From an uncultured Ruminiclostridium sp. (GTDB lineage Bacteria; Bacillota; Clostridia; Oscillospirales; Ruminococcaceae): a stretch of 64,000 nt of DNA. The notes under the pieces are model-generated. The model ran no database searches. It had not been told where the DNA came from and saw only the letters and a list, made by a program, of their open reading frames with translations. The stretch spans positions 1 to 64,000 of the forward strand of contig CANRGJ010000011.1 in NCBI GenBank assembly GCA_947630175.1. Reading direction: 5' to 3'. Made by a program: the position numbers and the translations under genes. Shown piece by piece: positions 53,550 through 60,758 of this stretch. Within the stretch, counting starts at the first letter, position 1; every line of letters starts with the position of its first letter.

Positions 53550-54497
53550 TCACTGAGGAGAACCGTCGGAGAAATTCCTTGAGGTTATCACTATCCTTCC
53601 CTCTTCCATTTCCACTCTCACCTTGTCGCCGCCCTTAAGTCCAAGCTGAGCAAGGTATTCCTTGGGGAGCTGAAGTCTGCCCGAACGATCCAGTACCACA
53701 AGCTCCTCGCTTGCCGCTTCCTCCGCCGCCGCTTTCTGCTGGGAAAGGTCGTCGAAGGAGGCGATGTCGGAAATAGAGCTTTTGCGTATCATTTCGGTGG
53801 CGGTCTTGCCGTCCCTTATTGAAACGACTCTGTCAATAGAGCGTGAAAGATTTACGTCGTGAGTTACTATTATAATTGTAAGACCCATATCGCGGTTCAG
53901 CCGCTTGAACACGTCAAGCACCATAGCCGCCGTCTTCGTGTCGACTGCGCCTGTGGGTTCGTCCGCAAGCAGCAGGCTGGGGTTGTTGGCAAGGGCGATA
54001 GCGATCGCAACACGCTGCTGCTCGCCGCCTGACATCTGCCCCAAAAGGGAATTTTTTCTCCCTGAAAGTCCTACCGTATCAAGCAGCTCCTCAGCACGTT
54101 TTCGCCGTTCCTGAACGCCCTTGAGCAGCATAGGCACTTCCACGTTCTGCACCGCTGTGAGATACGGGATAAGGTTTCTTGCGTTGTTCTGCCACACGAA
54201 GCCCACCGTGTCCCTCATATAGGAGATAAGCTCCTTGTCGCCGAATTTCAGCAGGTCCTTGCCGTCTACGAAAACAGTTCCCGCCGAGGGCTTGTCAAGT
54301 CCGCCCAGAATATTCAGCAGGGTGGATTTTCCTGAGCCCGAGGCGCCTACGATACCCATAAGCTCCCCACGCTCCACTGTAAGGTCAAGCCCTTGCAGCG
54401 CCATTACCTCTATCTCGTCGGTCTTGTATATCTTAACTAAATTCTCGCACTGCACCATTATGTGCTCGGGCGGAGCGAGCAAAACCTTTTCAGGCAT
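53550..54497 (-). CDS. ABC ATPase fused to a C-terminal AbrB-like domain
   Basis: The 315-aa protein has a LolD/MacB-type ATPase (Walker A GASGSGKST, QNNARNLIPYLTAVQNV, signature MSGGEQQRV, Walker B LLLADEPTGAVD). After a Ser/Ala/Glu-rich linker it ends in an AbrB/SpoVT-like swapped-hairpin domain (SGRLQLPKEYLAQLGLKGGD). It lacks the regulatory C-terminus of MalK. The start is the ATG at 54497, eight bases behind GGGAGG, overlapping the upstream ATPase gene by 8 nt. With the preceding ATPase it could form a heterodimer that drives the four permeases of this operon. Confidence 0.88.
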   Translation of the reverse strand: MPEKVLLAPPEHIMVQCENLVKIYKTDEIEVMALQGLDLTVERGELMGIVGASGSGKSTLLNILGGLDKPSAGTVFVDGKDLLKFGDKELISYMRDTVGFVWQNNARNLIPYLTAVQNVEVPMLLKGVQERRKRAEELLDTVGLSGRKNSLLGQMSGGEQQRVAIAIALANNPSLLLADEPTGAVDTKTAAMVLDVFKRLNRDMGLTIIIVTHDVNLSRSIDRVVSIRDGKTATEMIRKSSISDIASFDDLSQQKAAAEEAASEELVVLDRSGRLQLPKEYLAQLGLKGGDKVRVEMEEGRIVITSRNFSDGSPQ

Positions 54498-55206
54498 CGG
54501 CTCCACCTCCCGCTACATCGTTATGTACAGCGGAGGAGATAACGCCGTCCTCCAGTGAGTAGACAACGTCCGCAAGCTCCATCATCGTCTGGTCGTGGGT
54601 GGTCATCACTATCGTGAGATCCTCCTCCCTTACCAGCTCACGGAACAGCTTCAGCACCGCAAGCCCCGTGGGGGTATCAAGCGCCGCCGTAGGCTCGTCT
54701 GCGAAAACTATTTTCGGTCGGTGGCAGACGGCTCTCGCAATTGCAACACGCTGCTGCTCGCCGCCTGAAAGCTCGCCGGGACGGTGATACATTCGCTTTT
54801 CCAGTCCCACTCTTGTAAGACATTCCTTAGCCCTTGCGCTTCGCTCGGAAAGGGGGACCCCCGCCAACCGCAGGGCAAATTCCACGTTCTCGTAAGCGGT
54901 CATTGTGGAGATAAGCGCAACCGACTGGAACACGAACGCCATTTTATGTCTTCTCAGCTTGTCGCACTCGGAGGAGGAAAGCTGAGTTATATCCTGTCCT
55001 TCAAAGTAAACGTTTCCGCCGCTGGGTTTATCCAGTGCTCCCAGTATGTTTATCAGCGTGGTCTTTCCCGAACCCGAACGTCCCCGCAGGCAGACAAGCT
55101 GATTCTGATCCACCTCCAGGTCGATGTCCGTAAGAGCGTTCACCACGCTCCCGTCGCCGATGGTAAACTGCCGTGAAACGCCGTCCGCTTTTAAAATAAC
55201 AGCCAT
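54490..55206 (-). CDS. ABC ATPase, LolD/MacB type
   Basis: The 238-aa ATPase has Walker A GRSGSGKTT, QSVALISTMTAYENV, signature LSGGEQQRV and Walker B VFADEPTAALD. I set the start at the ATG at 55206 (weak GGGTGA site) because upstream codons (55207-55359) read as leader RNA. It is the first gene of the operon and lacks a regulatory extension. Confidence 0.85.
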   Translation of the reverse strand: MAVILKADGVSRQFTIGDGSVVNALTDIDLEVDQNQLVCLRGRSGSGKTTLINILGALDKPSGGNVYFEGQDITQLSSSECDKLRRHKMAFVFQSVALISTMTAYENVEFALRLAGVPLSERSARAKECLTRVGLEKRMYHRPGELSGGEQQRVAIARAVCHRPKIVFADEPTAALDTPTGLAVLKLFRELVREEDLTIVMTTHDQTMMELADVVYSLEDGVISSAVHNDVAGGGADA

Positions 55207-55402
55207 TTCATCACCCGAATTTTTCATTTTTTCGATTTTTGAAAAGCGGGAAAAAGCCCTTGCCGCTTTAAAAAAGAGCGAGGACTTGTGAGGCGGACGG
55301 TGTTCTTCGCCCAGCCCGAAAGAACCGCAAACGGCTTTGCCGTAAGGTCCTTTGCCCATTCAAGACATGCAAAATACACATACTTTTCACAAGGCTGTTT
55401 TT
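55207..55402 (-). promoter_or_regulatory. ~190-nt structured leader of the ABC operon
   Basis: Minus-strand leader between the promoter and the first ATG. It contains ACGGC/GCCGT, GTTCTT...AAGAAC and AAGCGG...CCGCTT hairpins, the last about 50 nt before the start. An in-frame ATG at 55359 has no ribosome site. I could not match it to a known riboswitch. Confidence 0.5.
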
Positions 55403-55431
55403 ATTATATCAAAGTTTGTGCAATCTGTCAA
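55403..55431 (-). promoter_or_regulatory. vegetative promoter of the ABC operon
   Basis: Minus strand TTGACA (55431-55426), 17 bp, TATAAT (55408-55403), a perfect consensus pair. Confidence 0.88.
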
Positions 55432-55483
55432 GATTTCATAAAAAATTTTTTCTTTTTTTAGATTTTATTTGCAATATACACAA

Positions 55484-55532
55484 AAAATTCGGCGGAAGGA
55501 GTAAAAATTGACCCCTTTTTTCGCCGAATTTT
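55484..55532 (-). terminator. terminator-like inverted repeat upstream of the ABC promoter
   Basis: AAAATTCGGCG (55484) and CGCCGAATTTT (55522) are 11-bp inverted arms across 27 nt; on the minus strand they are followed by TTTTTTGTG. It could end a transcript coming from the motif at 55765, or act as an operator. Confidence 0.5.
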
Positions 55533-55604
55533 GCAAATGTTGAGCAGGAAAAATTTTTCTTGTACAATATATTGTGACAAAATGTAAAGGGACGAAGGCA
55601 GTGC

Positions 55605-55760
55605 ACGGTGCACAGTGCACAGTGTAAAGTTGTGGAGTTTTTTGCCTGCGGCAAAAAACGGATTGGGAATTGCCGCCTGTAAATTTATACCTGTCATTTC
55701 AAATCCGTCCGCGCAGCGGACACCTCAACTTTGCACTGTACACTTTACACTTTACACTGT
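55605..55760. repeat. family-3 repeat, copy 1
   Basis: The ends are rich in GTGCACAGTG, GTGTACAGTG and their complements; the core reads GCCGCCTGTAAATTTATACC and TGTCATTTCAAATCCGTCCG. It includes three-base-centre palindromes TTTTTTGCC/TGC/GGCAAAAAA and GTCCGC/GCA/GCGGAC. Confidence 0.8.
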
Positions 55761-55764
55761 AAAA

Positions 55765-55810
55765 TCGTTCTTCATTTATCATAACACATTTTCGGGGAAA
55801 TGGGTTGCAT
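55765..55810 (-). promoter_or_regulatory. ECF-like promoter motif, copy 1
   Basis: On the minus strand ATGCAACC, 9 nt, then GAAAATGTGTTATGATA and AATGAAGAACGA. The same string with one change lies upstream of the sigma factor gene (57328-57372). Read leftward it points at the ABC operon. Confidence 0.5.
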
Positions 55811-55821
55811 TTTTGCAAAAA

Positions 55822-55850
55822 AATAAAAAGGCTTCACAGCCTTTTTAAAA
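55822..55850 (-). terminator. terminator of the sigma/anti-sigma operon
   Basis: AAAAAGGCT/AGCCTTTTT with a four-base loop and a T-run on the minus strand. Confidence 0.8.
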
Positions 55851-55866
55851 TAAGTTATCTAAATTT

Positions 55867-56517
55867 TCAGAATTCGATCATCTGTTCAATGTCCAGTCCC
55901 ACGAGCCTGCCCTCGCTCTGGAGCTGTTTCATACCGTTTACCTCCCAGTCGGGGTGGGTATCGTATAATACAGTGCTCTTTCCGCTGAAAGCCCAGTCCC
56001 CGTCAAAAAGGATAAAGCAGGTGTATCCGTAGGCGTCAGGCGTTCCGCCGACTATGATATAATTTTCGGTGTTGTCAACGTCGGCAGGCTGGTCGTGGCA
56101 TTTGTAGATATAGGGCGTTTTTTCGTCCATAAGGTCGGTTATGTCGGTCTTTCCCCCGTCGTAAATGAAATAGAGCCTGTTGTTTTCCTTTATGACTACC
56201 TGATTTTCTTCTTGACCATAGCATGCGATGTACTTGCCCTCGTGACCGTCCTCGTCAACGATATAGCCCAGTTCAGTGCCGTCAAAGGCGGTGAAAGCGA
56301 TACGCTGTGCCGCCGCGCCCATTATGGCAGTCAAAGCCGCTGTTGCCGCCACCGCAGCTATTATTATCTTTTTAGCAGGCTTGCTGCGCTTTTTCGCCTT
56401 TTTCAGTACAATGTCCTTTATCTCCTCGTTCTGCACTTCGGTTTCTCCCTCTATGCAAAACTCATTGTCGGTGTAATCGTCTAAAAGCTCACTTATTTTC
56501 ACAGTTTTGCTCTCCAT
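55867..56517 (-). CDS. probable anti-sigma factor, membrane protein
   Basis: The 216-aa protein has an N-terminal cytoplasmic domain (~75 aa, VKISELLDDYTDNEF...), one membrane span (IIIAAVAATAALTAIMGAAA) and an extracellular beta-rich domain of ~120 residues (LYFIYDGGKTDITDLM). It follows the ECF sigma gene with a 29-nt overlap and its own site GGAGGG, a layout typical of membrane anti-sigma factors. No zinc motif HxxxCxxC is seen in the N-terminal part. The extracellular domain could be the signal sensor (inference). Confidence 0.75.
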   Translation of the reverse strand: MESKTVKISELLDDYTDNEFCIEGETEVQNEEIKDIVLKKAKKRSKPAKKIIIAAVAATAALTAIMGAAAQRIAFTAFDGTELGYIVDEDGHEGKYIACYGQEENQVVIKENNRLYFIYDGGKTDITDLMDEKTPYIYKCHDQPADVDNTENYIIVGGTPDAYGYTCFILFDGDWAFSGKSTVLYDTHPDWEVNGMKQLQSEGRLVGLDIEQMIEF

Positions 56518-57052
56518 AGTCGTAACCCTCCTTCAGTAAAATTGCTTTCAGAGTCTGCCGCCCTCGGCAAAGCCTTGTTTTTGCGGCGGAAAGGGAAAGT
56601 CCCAAAGCGTCCGCCGCCTCCGCCACGCTTTGCCCGTAATAGTAATGCCGCAGGAAAAGTTCTTTCGTGATCGGCTCAAGGTCATTTACCGCCCTGTTCA
56701 CAAGAAGTGCGGTCTCTTTTCGCTCCACCGCCTCGCAGGGCTGTTCCCCATCGTCGAAAATTATCATATCCTCTTCAAGGGGAAGCTCCTCCCGTTCGTT
56801 TCTCAGCTTGTTGAAAGCCTTGTTGCGGGCGGCGGCGCCGAGATAGCCTTTCAGATTTTCAGCCCTCAGCTTTTCCCTGTTTTCCCAGATGGCAAGGAAA
56901 ACGTCTGCCGAAAGCTCTCTGCAATCCTCGTTCCTGCCTCGGAGTATGCGGGATATGACCGATGAAACGTATTTTCCGTATCTGTCGATAAGCTGTTCAA
57001 GGGCTTTCGTCTTCCCTTTCTTCAGTCCGTTCACTATGTCGCCGTCGGTCAT
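56489..57052 (-). CDS. ECF-type RNA polymerase sigma factor
   Basis: The 187-aa protein has region 2 (ALEQLIDRYGKYVSSVISRIL, DVFLAIWENREKLRAENLKGYL) and region 4 (PITKELFLRHYYYGQSVAEAADALGLSLSAAKTRL). Its ATG at 57052 is eight bases behind AAGGGGGG; the GTG nine bases earlier is rejected. It is co-transcribed with the anti-sigma gene. The upstream DNA carries the motif also present before the ABC operon. Confidence 0.9.
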   Translation of the reverse strand: MTDGDIVNGLKKGKTKALEQLIDRYGKYVSSVISRILRGRNEDCRELSADVFLAIWENREKLRAENLKGYLGAAARNKAFNKLRNEREELPLEEDMIIFDDGEQPCEAVERKETALLVNRAVNDLEPITKELFLRHYYYGQSVAEAADALGLSLSAAKTRLCRGRQTLKAILLKEGYDYGEQNCENK

Positions 57053-57069
57053 TGTTTGCACCCCCCTTT

Positions 57070-57316
57070 GTCAGTTGATAGTGTACAGTGTACAGTGTAC
57101 AGTTGTGGTGTCCAGTACTTTCGGCAAGCCGAAAGTACGATCCAATATTGCTTGAATTTCCTTAATGGAAATTCATTTTGCTCCGCAAAACCGCAATATT
57201 GGAGCTGCGCGGACGGATTTGAAATGACAGGTATAAATTTGCAGGCGGCAATCCTAATCCATCGCCGCAGGCGATACCACAACTGTCAACTGTCAACTGT
57301 ACACTGTACACTGTAA
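57070..57316. repeat. family-3 repeat, copy 2
   Basis: Longest copy, in the opposite orientation to copy 1 (core reads GGATTTGAAATGACAGGTAT). It includes GTACTTTCGGC/AA/GCCGAAAGTAC, GAATTTCC/TTAAT/GGAAATTC and TTTTGC/TCC/GCAAAA nested within a CCAATATTG...CAATATTGG pair. Ends are AGTGTACAGT and CTGTCAACTGT strings. Confidence 0.8.
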
Positions 57317-57327
57317 AGTCCGGTCGA

Positions 57328-57372
57328 TCGTTCTTCATATATCATAACACATTTTCATAAAAAAGGTTACAT
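57328..57372 (-). promoter_or_regulatory. ECF-like promoter motif, copy 2 (sigma operon)
   Basis: Minus strand ATGTAACC, 8 nt, then GAAAATGTGTTATGATA and TATGAAGAACGA, upstream of the sigma gene with the family-3 repeat in the leader. AACC is a common ECF -35 element. Confidence 0.55.
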
Positions 57373-57392
57373 TAAAGTTGACATTTTCAAAC

Positions 57393-57472
57393 TCGCAGTC
57401 GACAATCCCAATCCGTTTTTTGCCGCAGGCAAAAAACTCCACAACTGTACACTGTCAACTGTACACTGTACA
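57393..57472. repeat. family-3 repeat, copy 3 (short)
   Basis: It holds CAATCCCAATCCG, the palindrome TTTTTTGCC/GCA/GGCAAAAAA and the tail CTCCACAACTGTACACTGTC. It lacks most of the core. Confidence 0.75.
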
Positions 57473-57525
57473 CTTTTTTTGAGCCCTTGGGCTCAAAAAA
57501 ATGACCGCAGCTTAACGCTGCGGTC
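57473..57525 (-). terminator. glnN tandem terminator
   Basis: Minus strand TGACCGCAGC/GCTGCGGTCA followed by seven T residues, then a second hairpin GAGCCC/GGGCTC with T-runs on both sides. Confidence 0.88.
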
Positions 57526-57606
57526 AAAGGAAAAGGGTGCAGGTATCTTAAAGCATATTTGCTTTAAGGCATATTTTATTTATGTTCTACACATTTCTCC
57601 GCCGTA

Positions 57607-59700
57607 TCAGTTTACGCTGAACAGCAGGTCGGAATAAGTGGGGATAGGCCAGTAATCTGCTCCTACAACAGTTTCAAGCTCGTCTGCCACAGCTCTCAGG
57701 GACTGCATTGAAGCGAACACGGTGTCGTGGAAGAACTTTGCGTTCTCCATAACGTCGGTGATGGCGTGAGCCTTGGCGATAAGCTCCTCAAGCTCCTTGA
57801 TGTGAGCGTTCAGGCTGTCTGCAAGGGAGACGACCTTCTGCGCAAGCTCGGTCTCTGCGCCCGCCTTGAAGCCTGCCGCTTTCTTGGAGGCAACTGCGTC
57901 GCAGATGTCCTTTTCAAACTTCAGAACTGCGGGGAGTATCTGGCGCTTTGCCATATCGACGGTGGTCTGAGCCTCGATGTTCAGCACCTTTTCGTAATTT
58001 TCAAGGAGAGTTTCCGTTCTTGAATGTATCTCTATCTCGCTGAATACCTTATGCTTTGTGAACAGCTTTACGTTTGCCTCGTCCTCGAAGTGAGGAACTG
58101 CGTCCACAGTGGAAACGAGGTTGGGAAGTCCTCTCTTCTTTGCCTCCTCTATCCAGCTTGCGTCATAGCCGTTGCCGTTGAAGATTATCCTCTTATGCTC
58201 GGTAAAGGTCTTGATGAGCAGGGCGTTCAGCGCGGACTTGAAGTCGGGAGCTTTTTCCAGCTCGTCGGCAAATTCGCACAGCGCGTCAGCAACGATGGTG
58301 TTAAGCACGATGTTGGGTCCCGCTATGTTAAGAGTAGAGCCTACGCTCCTGAACTCGAACTTGTTGCCTGTGAAGGCGAAAGGAGAAGTCCTGTTTCTGT
58401 CGGTGGTGTCCTTGGGGAAGGTGGGGAGGGTGGATACGCCGATGTCAAACTGCTTGTGCAGGTCTTTTGTGTGGCTGCCGCTTACCAAAGCTTCAATAAC
58501 GTCGGTCAGCTCTTCGCCCAAGAATACGGAGATTATTGCGGGAGGAGCCTCGTTTGCACCAAGTCTGTGATCGTTGCCTGCGCTGGCTACGGAAAGTCTG
58601 AGCAGGTCAGCGTGTTCGTCCACCGCCTTGATTATCGCCGCAAGGAAGGTGAGGAACTGCGCGTTCTCAATAGGAGAATCGCCGGGGTTCAGCAGGTTCT
58701 GTCCGTCGTTGGTGGACAAAGCCCAGTTGTCGTGCTTGCCTGAGCCGTTAACGCCTGCAAAGGGCTTTTCGTGGAGCAGGCAGGCAAGGCCGTGCTTTTT
58801 CGCTACCTTCTGCATAAGCTCCATTGTGAGCTGATTGTGGTCGGCGGCAAGGTTGGCGTTTTCAAATACGGGAGCACATTCGTGCTGTGCGGGAGCGACC
58901 TCGTTATGCTTGGTCTTGGAGGGAACGCCCAAATTCCACAGCGTTCTGTCAAGGTCCTTCATATAGTCGCTTACTCTCTGCTTTATGGTGCCGAAGTAGT
59001 GATCTTCAAGCTCCTGTCCTTTAGGAGGCGCTGCGCCGAAAAGGGTGCGTCCCGTGAAGATAAGGTCTTTTCTCTTGCTGTAAAGCGCTTCGTCCACAAG
59101 GAAATATTCCTGCTCTGCGCCCACAGTTGCAACTACTCTCTTGGTAGTCGTGTTTCCGAACAGGCGGAGTATACGCAGAGCCTGATTTGAAACTGCGTCC
59201 ATAGAACGGAGCAGAGGGGTCTTTTTGTCCAGCGCTTCGCCTGAGTATGAGCAGAAAGCGGTGGGTATATAAAGGGTGTTATCCTTTACGAAAGCGTATG
59301 AAGTGGGGTCCCATGCGGTATAGCCTCTCGCCTCGAAAGTGGCTCTAAGTCCGCCTGAGGGGAATGAAGACGCGTCAGGCTCGCCCTTTATCAGCTCCTT
59401 ACCTGAAAACTCCATTATAACAGTGCCGCCCTTCTGGGGGCTGATGAAGCTGTCGTGCTTTTCGGCGGTTATTCCCGTCATAGGCTGGAACCAGTGGGTG
59501 TAGTGAGTTGCGCCCTTTTCGATAGCCCAGTCCTTCATAGCGTGAGCTACGACTGCGGCAACGGAGCTGTCAAGCTCGGTGCCCGACTCGATAGTGTCCA
59601 TAAGCGCCTTGTATGTGCCCTTTGGCAGGCGCTCTCTCATTGTTTCGGCGTTAAAGGAATCGCAGCCGAAATTTTCTCTTACGTCATAATTTTCTGACAT
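57607..59700 (-). CDS. glnN: glutamine synthetase, type III
   Basis: The 697-aa enzyme makes glutamine from glutamate and ammonia. It has the type III features: [75 protein letters not shown] and [20 protein letters not shown]. The length matches GSIII (about 700), well above types I and II. AGGAGGAAAAGGGAA precedes the ATG. It is monocistronic. With gltBD it completes the GS-GOGAT route. Confidence 0.97.
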   Translation of the reverse strand: MSENYDVRENFGCDSFNAETMRERLPKGTYKALMDTIESGTELDSSVAAVVAHAMKDWAIEKGATHYTHWFQPMTGITAEKHDSFISPQKGGTVIMEFSGKELIKGEPDASSFPSGGLRATFEARGYTAWDPTSYAFVKDNTLYIPTAFCSYSGEALDKKTPLLRSMDAVSNQALRILRLFGNTTTKRVVATVGAEQEYFLVDEALYSKRKDLIFTGRTLFGAAPPKGQELEDHYFGTIKQRVSDYMKDLDRTLWNLGVPSKTKHNEVAPAQHECAPVFENANLAADHNQLTMELMQKVAKKHGLACLLHEKPFAGVNGSGKHDNWALSTNDGQNLLNPGDSPIENAQFLTFLAAIIKAVDEHADLLRLSVASAGNDHRLGANEAPPAIISVFLGEELTDVIEALVSGSHTKDLHKQFDIGVSTLPTFPKDTTDRNRTSPFAFTGNKFEFRSVGSTLNIAGPNIVLNTIVADALCEFADELEKAPDFKSALNALLIKTFTEHKRIIFNGNGYDASWIEEAKKRGLPNLVSTVDAVPHFEDEANVKLFTKHKVFSEIEIHSRTETLLENYEKVLNIEAQTTVDMAKRQILPAVLKFEKDICDAVASKKAAGFKAGAETELAQKVVSLADSLNAHIKELEELIAKAHAITDVMENAKFFHDTVFASMQSLRAVADELETVVGADYWPIPTYSDLLFSVN

Positions 59701-59728
59701 TTCCCTTTTCCTCCTGAATAAAAAAATG

Positions 59729-59762
59729 GGCGTTCTGACAGCACGAAACTGTCAAAACGCCT
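59729..59762 (-). promoter_or_regulatory. terminator-like hairpin in the glnN leader
   Basis: Minus strand GGCGTTTTGACAG and CTGTCAGAACGCC pair over 13 positions with one wobble, seven-base loop, followed by ATTTTTTTATT directly before the ribosome site. This is where a transcription attenuator would sit. Confidence 0.7.
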
Positions 59763-59780
59763 TTGTTTTGCTTGTGTTTT

Positions 59781-59809
59781 ATTTTACAATATATGCTCTG
59801 TTTTGTCAA
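59781..59809 (-). promoter_or_regulatory. glnN promoter
   Basis: Minus strand TTGACA (59809-59804), 17 bp, TAAAAT (59786-59781). It places the leader hairpin within the first ~50 nt of the transcript. Confidence 0.75.
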
Positions 59810-59898
59810 TTGGTGATATTATAAATTTTTTTCGTTTTTGCAGGATTTTTTTGTGAAACTTGCAAAAATAAGATACCGCAGGAGAGCTTCATTCCCAC

Positions 59899-59927
59899 TT
59901 GATTTTTTCCTCCTGTTCTGCTATACT
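59899..59927 (+). promoter_or_regulatory. proBA promoter
   Basis: TTGATT (59899-59904), 17 bp, TATACT (59922-59927). Confidence 0.7.
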
Positions 59928-59959
59928 TTATTTAATAACATCTTTTTGAGGGAACGGTT

Positions 59960-60748
59960 ATGGACGGATTTGATTTTTCCGCAAGAAAGCGGGTAGTTAT
60001 AAAGGTGGGGACCTCCACCCTCGCCTACAAAACGGGGAACATAAACCTGCGCCGCACAAAACGGCTGATAGAAGCGCTCAGCGATTTGAAAAACGCGGGT
60101 CACGACGTTATTCTGGTGACGTCGGGAGCAGTTGGCGTCGGCGCGGGCAGTCTGGGACTTACCCAAAAGCCTAAGGAAATTCCGCTGAAGCAGGCATGCG
60201 CCGCTATCGGGCAAAGCAGGCTGATGAGCTTTTATCGCTCGGAATTTGCAAGATTTAACCACACGGTCGCCCAGATACTTGCCACCCGTGACGTTTTCAG
60301 CAACAAAACTCGGCGTGAAAATATCTACAACACTATGCACACTCTGCTTTCTATGGGAGTTATTCCCATAATCAACGCCAACGACAGCGTTTCGGTGGAG
60401 CAGCTGGACTTTGACGAGAACGACACGCTGTCCGCACTGATAGCCGAGGTGTGCGAGGCGGAGCTTTTAGTGATACTCACCGACGTGGACGGGCTTTACG
60501 ACAAAAATCCCGCCCTGCCTGACGCAAAGTTCATTCCCGTAGTGAACAGGATAACCGACAGTATGATAGCTTCCGCTGGCGAAAAGGGCAGCGAGCTTGC
60601 CAGCGGCGGTATGCTCACAAAGTTAGAGGCGGCGCAGATAGCGGGAGAAGCGAACATTCCCACCGCCATAATCAAAGGGGAAAACCCCGATATTCTGTAC
60701 GATCTGTTTGAGAACAAGGCAAAATGCACCTTGTTCGATCTGAAATGA
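59960..60748 (+). CDS. proB: glutamate 5-kinase
   Basis: The 262-aa enzyme phosphorylates glutamate in the first step of proline synthesis. It has RVVIKVGTSTLAYKTGN, VTSGAVGVGAGSLGL, INANDSVSVEQLDFDENDTLSA and LTDVDGLYDKNP. It ends after the kinase domain and lacks the PUA domain of the E. coli enzyme, as do many short ProB proteins. GAGGGAA precedes the ATG. Confidence 0.96.
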   Translation: MDGFDFSARKRVVIKVGTSTLAYKTGNINLRRTKRLIEALSDLKNAGHDVILVTSGAVGVGAGSLGLTQKPKEIPLKQACAAIGQSRLMSFYRSEFARFNHTVAQILATRDVFSNKTRRENIYNTMHTLLSMGVIPIINANDSVSVEQLDFDENDTLSALIAEVCEAELLVILTDVDGLYDKNPALPDAKFIPVVNRITDSMIASAGEKGSELASGGMLTKLEAAQIAGEANIPTAIIKGENPDILYDLFENKAKCTLFDLK

Positions 60749-60758
60749 GAGGATAAGT

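Larger units (their letters stand above)
55432..55866. other. gene-free region between ABC operon and anti-sigma gene
   Basis: About 435 bp with, from right to left, the anti-sigma terminator, an ECF-like promoter motif, a family-3 repeat and a long hairpin with a minus-strand T-run. I see no real ORF with a ribosome site. Confidence 0.7.

Noticed and set aside
53425-53553. N-terminal extension of the binding protein (MRTSRRKALIF...)
   Set aside because: It has no ribosome site, would precede a normal signal peptide by 43 residues and would read through the intercistronic hairpin.
55207-55359. N-terminal extension of the first ABC ATPase
   Set aside because: The ATG at 55359 lacks a ribosome site and the sequence does not resemble an ABC domain; it is better read as leader RNA.
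55540-55568. Plus-strand promoter-like pair TTGAGC-17-TACAAT
   Set aside because: No plus-strand gene with a ribosome site follows; the 77-aa ORF at 55615 is repeat translation. It could be chance in AT-rich DNA.
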